Positions 17,372-25,728 of a stretch of DNA of 64,000 nucleotides are shown here, one piece after another (within the stretch, counting starts at the first letter, position 1; the number at the start of each line of letters is the position of its first letter). The position numbers and the translations under genes are program-made. The notes beneath the pieces are model-generated. The model was not told where the DNA came from and searched no databases. It saw only the letters and a program-made list of their open reading frames with translations. The DNA is from Bacteroidales bacterium (lineage in GTDB: Bacteria > Bacteroidota > Bacteroidia > Bacteroidales > JAADJA01): the NCBI GenBank assembly GCA_020438105.1, contig JAGQVE010000019.1, forward strand, positions 1,384 to 65,383. The letters are read 5' to 3'.

Positions 17372-19456
17372 ATGATGATAAAACAAATACTTTTTCTGAT
17401 ATCGTTACTGATCACCCTGGGTGTATTCACCTGGACCATCAACCGGCTTTATTCCTATATGAAGCAAACAAGGCCCTTTCCCATTTCAGATTATGGAAAG
17501 CGCTTTAACATGATGATGAAAGTGGCTATTGGCCAGTCAAAGATCCTTCGGTTTCCGTTTACCGGTTTTTTGCATGCCCTGGTTTTCTGGGGATTCCTGG
17601 TAATTCTGTTTGGAAGCATTGAAATGGTCATTGATGGTTTATTCGGGACAGACAGGGTATTGAGTTTTCTGGGTGTCTTTTATAATATTATTACTGCTTC
17701 CGGTGATGTGTTTGCATTCATCATTATCATTGCCATTATTATTTTCCTTGCCCGCCGGCTTTTCTTTCATATTAAAAGGTTTACGGGAATTGAGATGCAA
17801 CACAAATCCCATATGGATGCAAATATTGCGTTGTCAATTATTTTACTGTTAATGATCTCTCTTCTTGGAATGAATGTGTATTACCTCATTTTACATCCTG
17901 ATTCGTTTGAGGGATATTTCCCGGTATCCATGTTCATTGTCAGCAATTTAATCCCTGGGCACGCCCTTGACTTTCATACCGCACACATGATGCATGAAAT
18001 TTATTGGTGGTCGCACATTTTGCTGATCTTCCTGTTTGCCAATATTCTTCCTTATTCTAAACACTTCCATGTGTTTATGTCGGTACCCAATGTTTTCCTG
18101 GCAAGGTTAGAACCTCTTGGGAAATTGTATAATATGCCAGAGATCACCAAAGAGGTGAAATTAATGATGAACCCCGATACAGCTTTTACCGCTCCAACTG
18201 AAGGCGAAGAAGCACCTCCTTCAAGATTTGGCGTAAAGGATGTGGAGGATGTTACCTGGAAAAACTACCTCGATTCATTGACCTGTACCGAATGCGGAAG
18301 GTGTACATCGGTTTGTCCGGCCAATATTACCGGTAAAAAACTTTCTCCCCGCAAAATCATCATGGATGTTCGTGCAAGGATGAAAGAAAAAGGCCCCGGC
18401 CTGGTAAAGGTTGGAAAAGATTTCGATGATCAGAAAGCGCTGATCCGCGATTATATTTCTCCAGAGGAGCTTTGGGCCTGCACAACCTGTAATGCTTGTG
18501 CGCAAGAGTGTCCGGTTAATATTAACCATCCCTCGATCATTGTTGATATGCGCCGTTACCTCGTGATGGAAGAGTCGGCAGCGCCAGGCGAACTGAACGG
18601 GATGTTTACCAATATTGAAAACAATGGTGCACCCTGGCAATTCTCCCCTGAAGATCGTATGCTCTGGGCCGAAGGACTGGAAGTGCCCACCATGGCTGAT
18701 AAAATGGCCAAGGGTGAAAAACCGGAATATTTGTTCTGGGTTGGATCGGCCGGTGCTTTTGATGATCGTTATAAAAAGGTAACCCGCGAATTTGTAAAAA
18801 TCCTGAACCATTTGAATATTGATTATGCCGTTTTGGGTGTGGAAGAAACCGATAGCGGCGATGTCTCCCGTCGTGGTGGAAATGAGATGTTGTTCCAGAT
18901 GCAGGCCATGATGAACATTGAAATCATGAATGCTTACGAAGTGAAAAAGATCGTCACTTGTTGCCCGCACGATTTTAACACCCTCAAAAATGAATATCCC
19001 GATTATGACGGAAATTATGAGGTTATTCACCATTCGCAATTTTTACAAAAACTGATTGATGAGGGTAAAGTGAATATCAGTGATGGTCAGTTCAAAGACA
19101 AAAAGATAACCTTTCATGACCCCTGTTATTTGGGCCGTGGCAATGGTGAATACGAAGCACCCCGCGATGTACTGAATGCTATTCCGGGTGAAAAGGTGGA
19201 AATGAAAAGAAACAAAAGTTTTGGTTTATGCTGTGGAGCCGGTGGCGGACAAATGTTCAAGGAAGCCGAAAAAGGCGACAAAGAAGTATTTATCGAACGT
19301 ACCGAAGAAGCCATCGAAACCGGTGCTGATATTATTTGCACTGCATGCCCCTTCTGCATGGTGATGATGACCGATGGCATTAAATACAAAAATCAGGAAG
19401 AAAAGATGAAGAACTACGACATTGCGGAGATGGTGTCGATGTCGTTAGGGCTGTAG
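17372..19456 (+). CDS. EtfD-like membrane Fe-S oxidoreductase (ETF:quinone route)
   Basis: The protein (694 residues) fuses a nitrate-reductase-gamma-like membrane domain with an HdrD-like iron-sulfur part. About five to six membrane segments at 1-235 include His residues suited to haem b binding. Two [4Fe-4S] motifs follow, with Cys305/308/311/315 and Cys370/373/376/380. Two CCG-type domains come last, with VTCCPHDF and DPCYLGR ... LCCGAGGGQM. This is the layout described for EtfD / ETF:menaquinone oxidoreductase, which takes electrons from acyl-CoA dehydrogenases via EtfAB into the quinone pool. The etfA, etfB and acyl-CoA dehydrogenase genes downstream on the opposite strand fit this role. 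A generic heterodisulfide-reductase-like function is the alternative. ATG at 17372 was chosen; a second ATG follows immediately. Confidence 0.85.
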   Translation: MMIKQILFLISLLITLGVFTWTINRLYSYMKQTRPFPISDYGKRFNMMMKVAIGQSKILRFPFTGFLHALVFWGFLVILFGSIEMVIDGLFGTDRVLSFLGVFYNIITASGDVFAFIIIIAIIIFLARRLFFHIKRFTGIEMQHKSHMDANIALSIILLLMISLLGMNVYYLILHPDSFEGYFPVSMFIVSNLIPGHALDFHTAHMMHEIYWWSHILLIFLFANILPYSKHFHVFMSVPNVFLARLEPLGKLYNMPEITKEVKLMMNPDTAFTAPTEGEEAPPSRFGVKDVEDVTWKNYLDSLTCTECGRCTSVCPANITGKKLSPRKIIMDVRARMKEKGPGLVKVGKDFDDQKALIRDYISPEELWACTTCNACAQECPVNINHPSIIVDMRRYLVMEESAAPGELNGMFTNIENNGAPWQFSPEDRMLWAEGLEVPTMADKMAKGEKPEYLFWVGSAGAFDDRYKKVTREFVKILNHLNIDYAVLGVEETDSGDVSRRGGNEMLFQMQAMMNIEIMNAYEVKKIVTCCPHDFNTLKNEYPDYDGNYEVIHHSQFLQKLIDEGKVNISDGQFKDKKITFHDPCYLGRGNGEYEAPRDVLNAIPGEKVEMKRNKSFGLCCGAGGGQMFKEAEKGDKEVFIERTEEAIETGADIICTACPFCMVMMTDGIKYKNQEEKMKNYDIAEMVSMSLGL

Positions 19457-19470
19457 AAAAGAAACAGGTT

Positions 19471-20901
19471 TTAGTTCCAGTATTCTGCTTCTTCATCTAT
19501 AACCTCTTCTGACAAATAGGGATCTATTAATCTTAATACAACCGGTTTATTGAATCTTTTCAGGAATATTCTAATGCTTTTATAATTTCCATTCAGGATT
19601 GGGTTTCCAATAATTTGGTTAAAATTTTCAATTGGAATTCTAAAATGATAAAATTTTACACTACCCATTTCGCCATTTGCTAAGCGAATGCCAACACACT
19701 CATAAATATCGACTAAATAATTTTCGTTTTCAACTGATAATGCCTGTTGGTCAATATCAATTCTATATTCAAAATATGAATTTGAAGTTTGAAAATTATC
19801 TACATAATTTAAATTTTCAGAATCAGGTTGCTTTGTCCTGCCTGCATAAAATCCACCTGAGCTTATCCCGACAACTTCTGTATTTGTATTTCCCTCCAAA
19901 TTGCTGAATCTTTTATATCGTTCTACAATGCTGGTATATAAATAGCTGTTATCATAATCTTCTCCCCTGTAGCAATGATAATCGTCATTTGCTGGGTCAT
20001 TGTAAATTGTTTGATAAACTTCATCGTTGCAAATGTTTTGAATATTATTCAGATAATCTGCAAAAAATGCTCGTTCCCCGATATCGTTCAAACCATCCAA
20101 TCCAAAATCCTGTTCAAGTTCATTTTCAAAGCTAAAATTACCCAGTATTTCATTTGGAACAATTCCCCAACAAGTTGTATCATTATTTTCTAAGGATTGA
20201 AGATTTATTTCCTGTTCGCTAAATTTCTTACCATCCTGAAGAATATCTTCTGAAAACTGACCAATATTAATATAGAGTTCACCACTTATCTCATCGTCAT
20301 AACGTAATGGGTCTAAAAGCCAGAAGTCAAAATAATTAAATTGAAAATCCAGAGAATCAAGTTTTCTCATAATCCCTCCCCATCTTGATTCAGGATTGAA
20401 AAGTTTGCCATATTCATTTATTCCTTCGCTATAATTACTCGGGTAAGTGTCAAAATTATAAGGTCCTCTTTCTTCAGGATAAAAAGAAATTTCAAGGGGA
20501 GTAAGTAATATTGGTTCCCCATTCGGAATATCTCTATAAGGATATACCATCGTTTCCAGAATCATGAAAACCATGTAATTTGACAATTCTGAATTAGTAA
20601 TGTTTGGCGGTCTCAATGGTGAATTTTTTTCATAGAATATACTGTGATCTATCGTATACCACGAAATAAAACCTCTGTTAAATCCTGATGCAATGTTACT
20701 ATCAAGATCAGCCTCTGGAAAAGACGCAGGTACTGAACTTAATTTCCACGAACCGGAATTATAAAGCAGCATTTTTTTGGGAGACTCGTTAACATCCGGC
20801 ACAAAATCTGATTCTTCCGGTTTGCAATATAGCATTAACAGGGAGATTAGGACCAAATAAATTGTGCGAATACAGTAATAAGGGATGGCTTTTAGCTTCA
20901 T
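19471..20901 (-). CDS. Stand-alone SprA-module lipoprotein
   Basis: A 476-residue putative lipoprotein: hydrophobic segment at about 8-25 followed by Cys26 in LMLYCKPEE, a weak lipobox. Nearly all of the rest resembles one internal stretch of SprA/Sov, the giant (over 2000-residue) outer-membrane translocon of the type IX secretion system. Landmarks I recognise in the same order are WKLSSVP at 52-58, FPEADL, SGFNRGFISWYTID at 72-85, YPEERGPYNF at 141-150, RWGGIMR at 173-179, FDFWLLDP, SEDILQDGKKF near 217-227, GLDGLND at 269-273, YRGEDYD at 311-317, PDSENLN at 360-366, and FRIPI then PVVLRLID near the end. The barrel-forming remainder is missing. The gene is visibly more A/T-rich than its neighbours. 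A terminator separates it from etfA upstream, and TATTTTTG at 20925-20918 could be its own -7 box. It could be a decoy, a plug-like partner of SprA, or a relic; the frame is intact. Confidence 0.75.
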   Translation of the reverse strand: MKLKAIPYYCIRTIYLVLISLLMLYCKPEESDFVPDVNESPKKMLLYNSGSWKLSSVPASFPEADLDSNIASGFNRGFISWYTIDHSIFYEKNSPLRPPNITNSELSNYMVFMILETMVYPYRDIPNGEPILLTPLEISFYPEERGPYNFDTYPSNYSEGINEYGKLFNPESRWGGIMRKLDSLDFQFNYFDFWLLDPLRYDDEISGELYINIGQFSEDILQDGKKFSEQEINLQSLENNDTTCWGIVPNEILGNFSFENELEQDFGLDGLNDIGERAFFADYLNNIQNICNDEVYQTIYNDPANDDYHCYRGEDYDNSYLYTSIVERYKRFSNLEGNTNTEVVGISSGGFYAGRTKQPDSENLNYVDNFQTSNSYFEYRIDIDQQALSVENENYLVDIYECVGIRLANGEMGSVKFYHFRIPIENFNQIIGNPILNGNYKSIRIFLKRFNKPVVLRLIDPYLSEEVIDEEAEYWN

Positions 20902-20942
20902 TTATTCTTGTTTTAAGCAAAAATACCAAAAATTCCTTGACG

Positions 20943-20967
20943 AAAAAAGGCAGTTACTAAAACCGCC
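20943..20967 (-). terminator. Intrinsic terminator of the etf operon
   Basis: On the minus strand GGCGGTT (20967-20961) pairs with AACTGCC (20955-20949) and is followed by six Ts (20948-20943). It lies about 60 bp after the etfA stop and insulates the SprA-like gene from etf transcription. Confidence 0.65.
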
Positions 20968-20994
20968 TTCAAATATCTATTATTAGCGCTAACT

Positions 20995-21018
20995 AACTTC
21001 GAACCTCAAACTTCGAAC
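20995..21018. repeat. Short direct word repeat next to etfA
   Basis: Two copies of the word AACTTCGAAC, the second beginning AAACTTCGAAC, lie in tandem just beyond the etfA stop. The word style resembles the repeat arms of the small-ORF cassettes elsewhere in the window, but no inverted partner was found. Confidence 0.45.
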
Positions 21019-21024
21019 TATCTC

Positions 21025-21999
21025 TTAGTTCTCCACCTTAAATGCCTTTACGGCTTCCACCAGTGCCGGTAGCACCTGCATGGCATCACCTACAACTCCG
21101 TAATCGGCAGCTTCGAAGATAGGCGCTTCGTTGTCTTTATTAATGGCAACGATACACTTTGAAGAGCTAATTCCTGCAACGTGTTGGATAGCTCCGGAAA
21201 TACCAGCGGCAATATAGAGGTTCGGAGCAATGATCTTTCCTGTTTGACCGGTATGTTCTTCGTGGGGGCGCCAGCCTTCATCTGAAACAGGGCGTGAGCA
21301 TGCAGTTGCTGCACCTAACAGACTTGCCAGCTCTTCGATTGGTCCCCAGTTTTCAGGGCCTTTCATGCCACGGCCACCGGAAACCACTATTTCGGCATCA
21401 TTCAGCAATACTTTACCAGTTACTTTGTGTACATCTTTCACTTCTGTTTTGAAGTCGGCATCACCCAATGAAGGTGAAAAAGTCTCAACAGATGCACTTC
21501 CTCCTGATTCTTTTACACCAAATGAATTTTGATTCAGGGTCAGGATCTTTTTATCTGAATTCACCTTTACGTTGGCAAATGCCTTTCCTGTGAAAGCTTT
21601 TTTCTTGATGATAAATGGATCGGTGGATGATGGCAATGCATTTACGCCGGCAACAAGTCCTGCTTTCAGTTTAACGGATAAACGCGGAGCCAGTGCTTTT
21701 CCTGTGTTGTTGTTGCTCAGGATCACCACCGAGGAGCCTTCTTTTTCGGCCACCTGACTGATGATGGAGCTGTAAGCGCCATTGATCAAATGACTCAATC
21801 GGTCATCTTTTACTTCAACGATCTTATTTGCACCATAACTCCCAAGTTTATTCAATTCGTCGGAATCAACATTTCCGATGCTGAGGACGGTAACAGAAGT
21901 TCCGCTCATATCGGCAATTCCTTTGGCAAAGCTTACCAATTCGTAACTTAATTTTTTGAATTTACCATCCCAGTTTTCTGTATATACTAATATGCTCAT
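21025..21999 (-). CDS. etfA: Electron transfer flavoprotein subunit alpha
   Basis: The alpha subunit carries FAD and, with EtfB, moves electrons from acyl-CoA dehydrogenases to the membrane acceptor. The 324 residues show the usual two halves: an N-terminal ETF domain at about 1-190 and a C-terminal FAD domain at about 200-320. The latter has [48 protein letters not shown] and [20 protein letters not shown], all conserved ETF-alpha blocks. It is the last gene of a leftward unit etfB - GxxExxY - etfA. The usual direct etfB-etfA junction has been split by a 0.5-kb cassette. The EtfD-like gene to its left on the opposite strand is the likely electron acceptor. Confidence 0.95.
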   Translation of the reverse strand: MSILVYTENWDGKFKKLSYELVSFAKGIADMSGTSVTVLSIGNVDSDELNKLGSYGANKIVEVKDDRLSHLINGAYSSIISQVAEKEGSSVVILSNNNTGKALAPRLSVKLKAGLVAGVNALPSSTDPFIIKKKAFTGKAFANVKVNSDKKILTLNQNSFGVKESGGSASVETFSPSLGDADFKTEVKDVHKVTGKVLLNDAEIVVSGGRGMKGPENWGPIEELASLLGAATACSRPVSDEGWRPHEEHTGQTGKIIAPNLYIAAGISGAIQHVAGISSSKCIVAINKDNEAPIFEAADYGVVGDAMQVLPALVEAVKAFKVEN

Positions 22000-22041
22000 G
22001 ATTGCTATTTTTTTATTGTCACTGATTTATTTCTTTAGTTC

Positions 22042-22125
22042 GCCACTAATTTCATAGATTTTCACAGATTAATTGTTTTGTTGCCTCTGATTTCACTGAT
22101 TTTCACTGATTTTTTATTTCACAGA
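22042..22125. repeat. Left repeat arm of the GxxExxY cassette
   Basis: Two tandem degenerate copies start GCCACTAATTTCATAGATT (22042) and GCCTCTGATTTCACTGATT (22083), each ending in a CACAGATT word. They are inverted with respect to the arm at 22527-22554. Confidence 0.6.
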
Positions 22126-22126
22126 T

Positions 22127-22522
22127 TTAGAGGATAAATCGTTTATGATATAGGGATGCTTCGCCGAAGTTAACGAGTAAGCCAATTTTACAATTGGAGG
22201 CTGCCAGATAATTAATCACCCTTGTAAAATGATCGGTGGCTACACCATTTGTAGCTTTCACCTCCAAAATGATTTTATCATAAACCACAAAATCAGCATA
22301 AAACTTATGTTTCAGAACAATGTCTTTATAATTGACATCATATTTCTTCTCGTGTTCATAAGGAATGCCATTTTGCAGAAACTCATACTCCAAAGCATCT
22401 TTGTACACAATCTCCAGAAACCCATGACCCAAATTCCGGTGCACCTCCATGCAAGCACCAATGATCTCATAGGTTTCTTTCTGCAATGGGTATTTAGTTT
22501 CCGGATAATTCATCTGTGTCAT
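22127..22522 (-). CDS. GxxExxY protein (PD-(D/E)XK-like fold)
   Basis: The 131-residue protein carries the family hallmark GHGFLEIVY (GxxExxY) near residues 32-40. A YADFVVYDKIILEVKA stretch follows whose Asp ... Glu-x-Lys spacing matches the active site of PD-(D/E)XK nucleases. The family is widespread in Bacteroidota and has no firmly established function. The gene sits between etfB and etfA on the same strand, has no metabolic link to them, and is bracketed by inverted short-word repeats. I read it as a small mobile or hitchhiking cassette. Translation may start at the ATG at 22522 or at the ATG nine bases later. The product would be cytoplasmic. Confidence 0.85.
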   Translation of the reverse strand: MTQMNYPETKYPLQKETYEIIGACMEVHRNLGHGFLEIVYKDALEYEFLQNGIPYEHEKKYDVNYKDIVLKHKFYADFVVYDKIILEVKATNGVATDHFTRVINYLAASNCKIGLLVNFGEASLYHKRFIL

Positions 22523-22526
22523 TCCT

Positions 22527-22554
22527 AATCTGAGTAATCAGTGTAATCAGTGGC
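22527..22554. repeat. Right repeat arm of the GxxExxY cassette
   Basis: AATCTGAGTAATCAGTG then TAATCAGTGGC. Its reverse complement begins GCCACTGATTACACTGATTA and ends CTCAGATT, mirroring the left arm at 22083-22120. It ends six bases before the etfB stop codon. Confidence 0.6.
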
Positions 22555-22559
22555 TATTA

Positions 22560-23309
22560 TTAAAGGACTTTAGCCTCTGTGTGCAACAGATTCACCAACT
22601 CCTTCATATTTTCAGGGTCCACCATTTTGCAGGTTGCTTTGGCAGGTGGCATTTCATAATCCACAAATTCGGTGAGGTTATCCGTCACAGCTCCTTCAAC
22701 TACTTTCAAGGGTTTGGTCCGTGCCTGCATGATCCCCCGCATGGAAGGTATCCTTGGAACAATAGCAACCCCTTTTTGAATGATTGCAACAAAAGGTGTT
22801 TGAGCGGCAACCATTTCCGAACCACCATCAATCTCACGTTTTACAGTAAATCCACCATTTTCGAAATCAATTCCTGAAACGGAACTCACGGATGCGTATC
22901 CCAGGAACTCTGCCAACATGCCACCAACTGCTGCTCCATTATAATCTGAAGACTCTATACCGGAAATAACCAGGTCATACCCTTCATCTTTGATGGCTTC
23001 TGCCAGTTGATGGGCCACAGCATAAGCATCTTTTGGGTCGGCATTAACGCGGATTGCGTCATCAGCTCCAATGGCCATTGCTTTGCGAAGTGTTGGTTCA
23101 GAAGTTTGTGGACCAACACTGATCACACTCACCTTTTCGATGGCTCCACCAGAGCCTTCCTTTAATTCCAATGCCCTTGTTAATGCCAATTCGTCCCATG
23201 GATTGATGATCCACTGAACACCATTGGTATCAAAGGCTGTATTGTCGTTCACAAACCTGATCTTGGTCGTGGTATCAGGTACGTTACTTATACAAATCAG
23301 TATTTTCAT
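22560..23309 (-). CDS. etfB: Electron transfer flavoprotein subunit beta
   Basis: The beta subunit, which carries AMP, pairs with EtfA and docks acyl-CoA dehydrogenases. The 249 residues show the ETF-beta fold throughout: ICISNVPDTTTKIRF at the start, NPWDELALTRALELKE, the ADDAIRVNADPKDAYAVAHQLAEAI segment, SGIESSDYNGAAVGGMLAEFLGY, and VPRIPSMRGIMQARTKPL, which is close to the ETF-beta signature. It is the first gene of the etf unit, with a TAAATTTG box about 50 bp upstream. Downstream the GxxExxY cassette intervenes before etfA. An acyl-CoA dehydrogenase gene lies directly upstream on the same strand. Confidence 0.95.
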   Translation of the reverse strand: MKILICISNVPDTTTKIRFVNDNTAFDTNGVQWIINPWDELALTRALELKEGSGGAIEKVSVISVGPQTSEPTLRKAMAIGADDAIRVNADPKDAYAVAHQLAEAIKDEGYDLVISGIESSDYNGAAVGGMLAEFLGYASVSSVSGIDFENGGFTVKREIDGGSEMVAAQTPFVAIIQKGVAIVPRIPSMRGIMQARTKPLKVVEGAVTDNLTEFVDYEMPPAKATCKMVDPENMKELVNLLHTEAKVL

Positions 23310-23355
23310 ATTGTAAAATTTATAGTTTGTTTGAAATTAAATCAATTGTGAGGTA

Positions 23356-23381
23356 CAAATTTAGCATTTTATACCTTTCAA
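23356..23381 (-). promoter_or_regulatory. Possible etfB promoter
   Basis: On the minus strand TAAATTTG (23363-23356) matches the -7 consensus. TTG (23381-23379) lies 15 bp upstream, slightly short of the usual spacing. The ATG of etfB is 47 bp downstream. Confidence 0.35.
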
Positions 23382-23408
23382 GGCGGTTGGTTGAAATTTG
23401 GAAAACAT

Positions 23409-24551
23409 TTAATCTCTCAACAGATTTCTCGAAATCACAATTTTCTGTACCTCTGACGTGCCTTCATAGATTTGCGTAAGCTTTGCTTCGCGCATCAGGC
23501 GTTCCACATGGTATTCTTTTACATAACCATATCCACCGTGAATCTGCACAGCCTCGGTGGTTACTTGCATGGCAATATCGGCGCAGTATTGTTTGGCCAT
23601 CGAGCCTTCAATTACAAATGGTCTTCCATTGTCTTTGTTCCATGCAGCTTTCAGACAGAGATTGCGTGCATTTTCAACTTTCACCGCCATGTCGGCAATT
23701 TTAAAAGCGATGGCTTGATGATTGGCAATCTGAGTACCAAATGCTTTTCGTTCTTTGGCGTATTGAATAGACCGCTCCAATGCGCCTGAGGCTAATCCGA
23801 GTGCTTGTGCAGCGATACCAATCCGGCCGGCTTCCAGTGCTTTCATGGCAAATTTAAATCCGAATCCATCCTCTCCGATACGGTTTTCTTTTGGCACCTT
23901 TACATCGGTAAACATCACCGAATGGGTATCCGAACTTCGCATGCCCATTTTGTCTTCATGAGGTCCGAGGCTGATGCCGGGTGTGTCTTTATCCACAATA
24001 AAAGCATTGATACCGTGATGTTTTTTTTCAGGATGAGTTTGTGCAATAACAAGGTAAACCGATCCTGAATGTGCATTGGTGATCCAGTTTTTAGTGCCAT
24101 TCAACAGATAATGGTCTCCTTTATCTTCTGCAGTTGTACGTTGCATAGTGGCGTCAGATCCAGCCTCGGGTTCCGATAAAAGGAAGGCACCTATTTTACG
24201 CCCTGTAGCCAGATCAGGAAGGTATTTTTTCTTTTGAGCTTCGGTACCATATTTCTGAATGCCATAACAAACAAGGGAGTTATTTACCGACATGATCACA
24301 CTAACTGAAGCATCTACTTTTGAAACTTCCTCAATTGCCAAAACATAAGAAACGGTGTCCATACCGCCGCCCTCATAAGCAGGGTCAACCATCATGCCCA
24401 TAAAACCCAGCTCGGAAAGAGCCTTAATGTGTTTTGTGGGATATTCGGCCTTGTAATCCCGTTCAATAACGTCGGTAATAAGTTCGCGTTGAGCATAATC
24501 ACGGGCGGCATCCCGGATCATCTTTTGCTCTTCAGAAAGTTCGAAATTCAT
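23409..24551 (-). CDS. Short-chain-type acyl-CoA dehydrogenase
   Basis: This flavoprotein oxidises an acyl-CoA to the trans-2-enoyl-CoA and hands electrons to ETF. The 380 residues contain the family blocks MGMMVDPAYEGGGMDTVSY, LLSEPEAGSDA near the FAD site, ITNAHSG, ERKAFGTQIANHQA, QIHGGYGYVKEYHVERLMREA, and QIYEGTSEVQ with the predicted catalytic base Glu363. That Glu position is that of butyryl- and medium-chain enzymes. By neighbourhood (etfB, etfA, EtfD-like protein, IcmF 20 kb away) butyryl-CoA or a short branched acyl-CoA is the likely substrate, but sequence alone does not decide it. It is probably a separate transcript from etf, since a 99-bp gap with a promoter-like box lies between. 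Confidence 0.92.
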   Translation of the reverse strand: MNFELSEEQKMIRDAARDYAQRELITDVIERDYKAEYPTKHIKALSELGFMGMMVDPAYEGGGMDTVSYVLAIEEVSKVDASVSVIMSVNNSLVCYGIQKYGTEAQKKKYLPDLATGRKIGAFLLSEPEAGSDATMQRTTAEDKGDHYLLNGTKNWITNAHSGSVYLVIAQTHPEKKHHGINAFIVDKDTPGISLGPHEDKMGMRSSDTHSVMFTDVKVPKENRIGEDGFGFKFAMKALEAGRIGIAAQALGLASGALERSIQYAKERKAFGTQIANHQAIAFKIADMAVKVENARNLCLKAAWNKDNGRPFVIEGSMAKQYCADIAMQVTTEAVQIHGGYGYVKEYHVERLMREAKLTQIYEGTSEVQKIVISRNLLRD

Positions 24552-24654
24552 ATTGTCTTTGGATATTACGCTAGATTGATAAGAAAATAATTATCGAAAG
24601 GCAAATATACACAGAAGGTATGAATTTCCATAACCAACCTGTTCGAAAACCAAA

Positions 24655-25602
24655 TTAACTGATTTGAATTTTCTGGAGCTCCTTTTTGGCTAACTCAAAT
24701 TCCTCAATTATTTCCTGCAAAATATCTCCGGCCGGTTTAATATTTTTGATCATTCCCGATACCTGCCCTATCTCCAGTTCGCCTTCCTCCAAATCGCCTT
24801 CAAACATCCCTTTTTTGGCCCTTGCCCTGCCAAGTAAATCAGTCAATTCTTCTCGCGATGCCCCACGATTTTCAGCTTCAACTACTTTTTCAAAAAAACT
24901 GTTTTTAATCAAACGAACCGGAACCAGTTTTTTCAATACCAGCTTTGTACTACCTTCCCCAGCGTCCATGATAGCTTTTTTAAAGTTCTCATGTCCGGAT
25001 GATTCAACCGAAGCAACAAACCGGCTTCCAATTTGCACGCCATCAGCACCCAGGGCCATAGCAGCCAGCATAGCCCTTCCCGAGCCAATTCCGCCTGCCG
25101 CGATCAACGGAATATCAACCGCCTCCCTTACCTGTGGGATCAGCACCATGGTGGTGGTTTCGTCGGAGCCATTATGCCCGCCAGCTTCAAATCCTTCAGC
25201 AACGATGGCATCAACTCCTGCCTCCTGTGCTTTTAAAGCAAACTTAACCCCGGCCACAACATGCACCACAGTAATTCCATGCTCTTTTAAGAAGGAGGTA
25301 TATTTTTTGGGATTGCCGGCAGATGAAAAAACGATCTTCACTTCTTCTTCAATGATGATTTTAATATGATCATCAATTTGGGGATAGATCAATGGTACAT
25401 TTACTCCGAATGGTTTATCTGTGGCAGCCTTACATTTTTGAATGTGTGTTCTTAAAACATCAGGGTACATCGAACCGGATCCAATAAGTCCAAGTCCGCC
25501 GGCATTGCTCACTGCTGAAGCCAGCTCCCATCCGCTACACCAGATCATACCGGCTTGTACGATGGGGTATTGGATGTTGAATAATTGTGTGATTTTGTTC
25601 AT
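24655..25602 (-). CDS. Nitronate monooxygenase-like FMN protein
   Basis: The 315-residue TIM-barrel flavoprotein belongs to the 2-nitropropane dioxygenase / FabK family. Diagnostic pieces are PIVQAGMIWCSGWELASAVSNAGGLGLIG, the AEGFEAGGHNG loop with the family His, VDIPLIAAGGIGSGRAMLAAMALGADGVQIGSRF (phosphate-binding), and a C-terminal cap. Family members oxidise alkyl nitronates, or as FabK reduce enoyl-ACP using NAD(P)H. The GGHNG motif favours the nitronate monooxygenase side, but the two are hard to separate by eye. It is cytoplasmic. It lies 100 bp upstream of the acyl-CoA dehydrogenase on the same strand, so a role in acyl-CoA metabolism is conceivable but unproven. Confidence 0.85.
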   Translation of the reverse strand: MNKITQLFNIQYPIVQAGMIWCSGWELASAVSNAGGLGLIGSGSMYPDVLRTHIQKCKAATDKPFGVNVPLIYPQIDDHIKIIIEEEVKIVFSSAGNPKKYTSFLKEHGITVVHVVAGVKFALKAQEAGVDAIVAEGFEAGGHNGSDETTTMVLIPQVREAVDIPLIAAGGIGSGRAMLAAMALGADGVQIGSRFVASVESSGHENFKKAIMDAGEGSTKLVLKKLVPVRLIKNSFFEKVVEAENRGASREELTDLLGRARAKKGMFEGDLEEGELEIGQVSGMIKNIKPAGDILQEIIEEFELAKKELQKIQIS

Positions 25603-25728
25603 ATGCTAAATTTAACCTCTGAAGTAGTTGTTTTCGACAAAAATAACGATCCTTTGGCTATTGGAACTAAACTATCCTGTGATTTATTTGTTAGAAATGT
25701 GCCTTTTAAAATTAAATAACAAGAGTTT

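Noticed and set aside
18275..19039. 254-codon open frame antisense to the EtfD-like gene
   Set aside because: It runs opposite to strongly conserved Fe-S and CCG motifs, has no recognisable domains, and owes its openness to the codon pattern of the real gene.
24686..25369. 227-codon open frame antisense to the nitronate-monooxygenase-like gene
   Set aside because: The sense strand has clear family motifs across the whole span; the antisense product is Ser/Pro-rich low-complexity sequence without domains.
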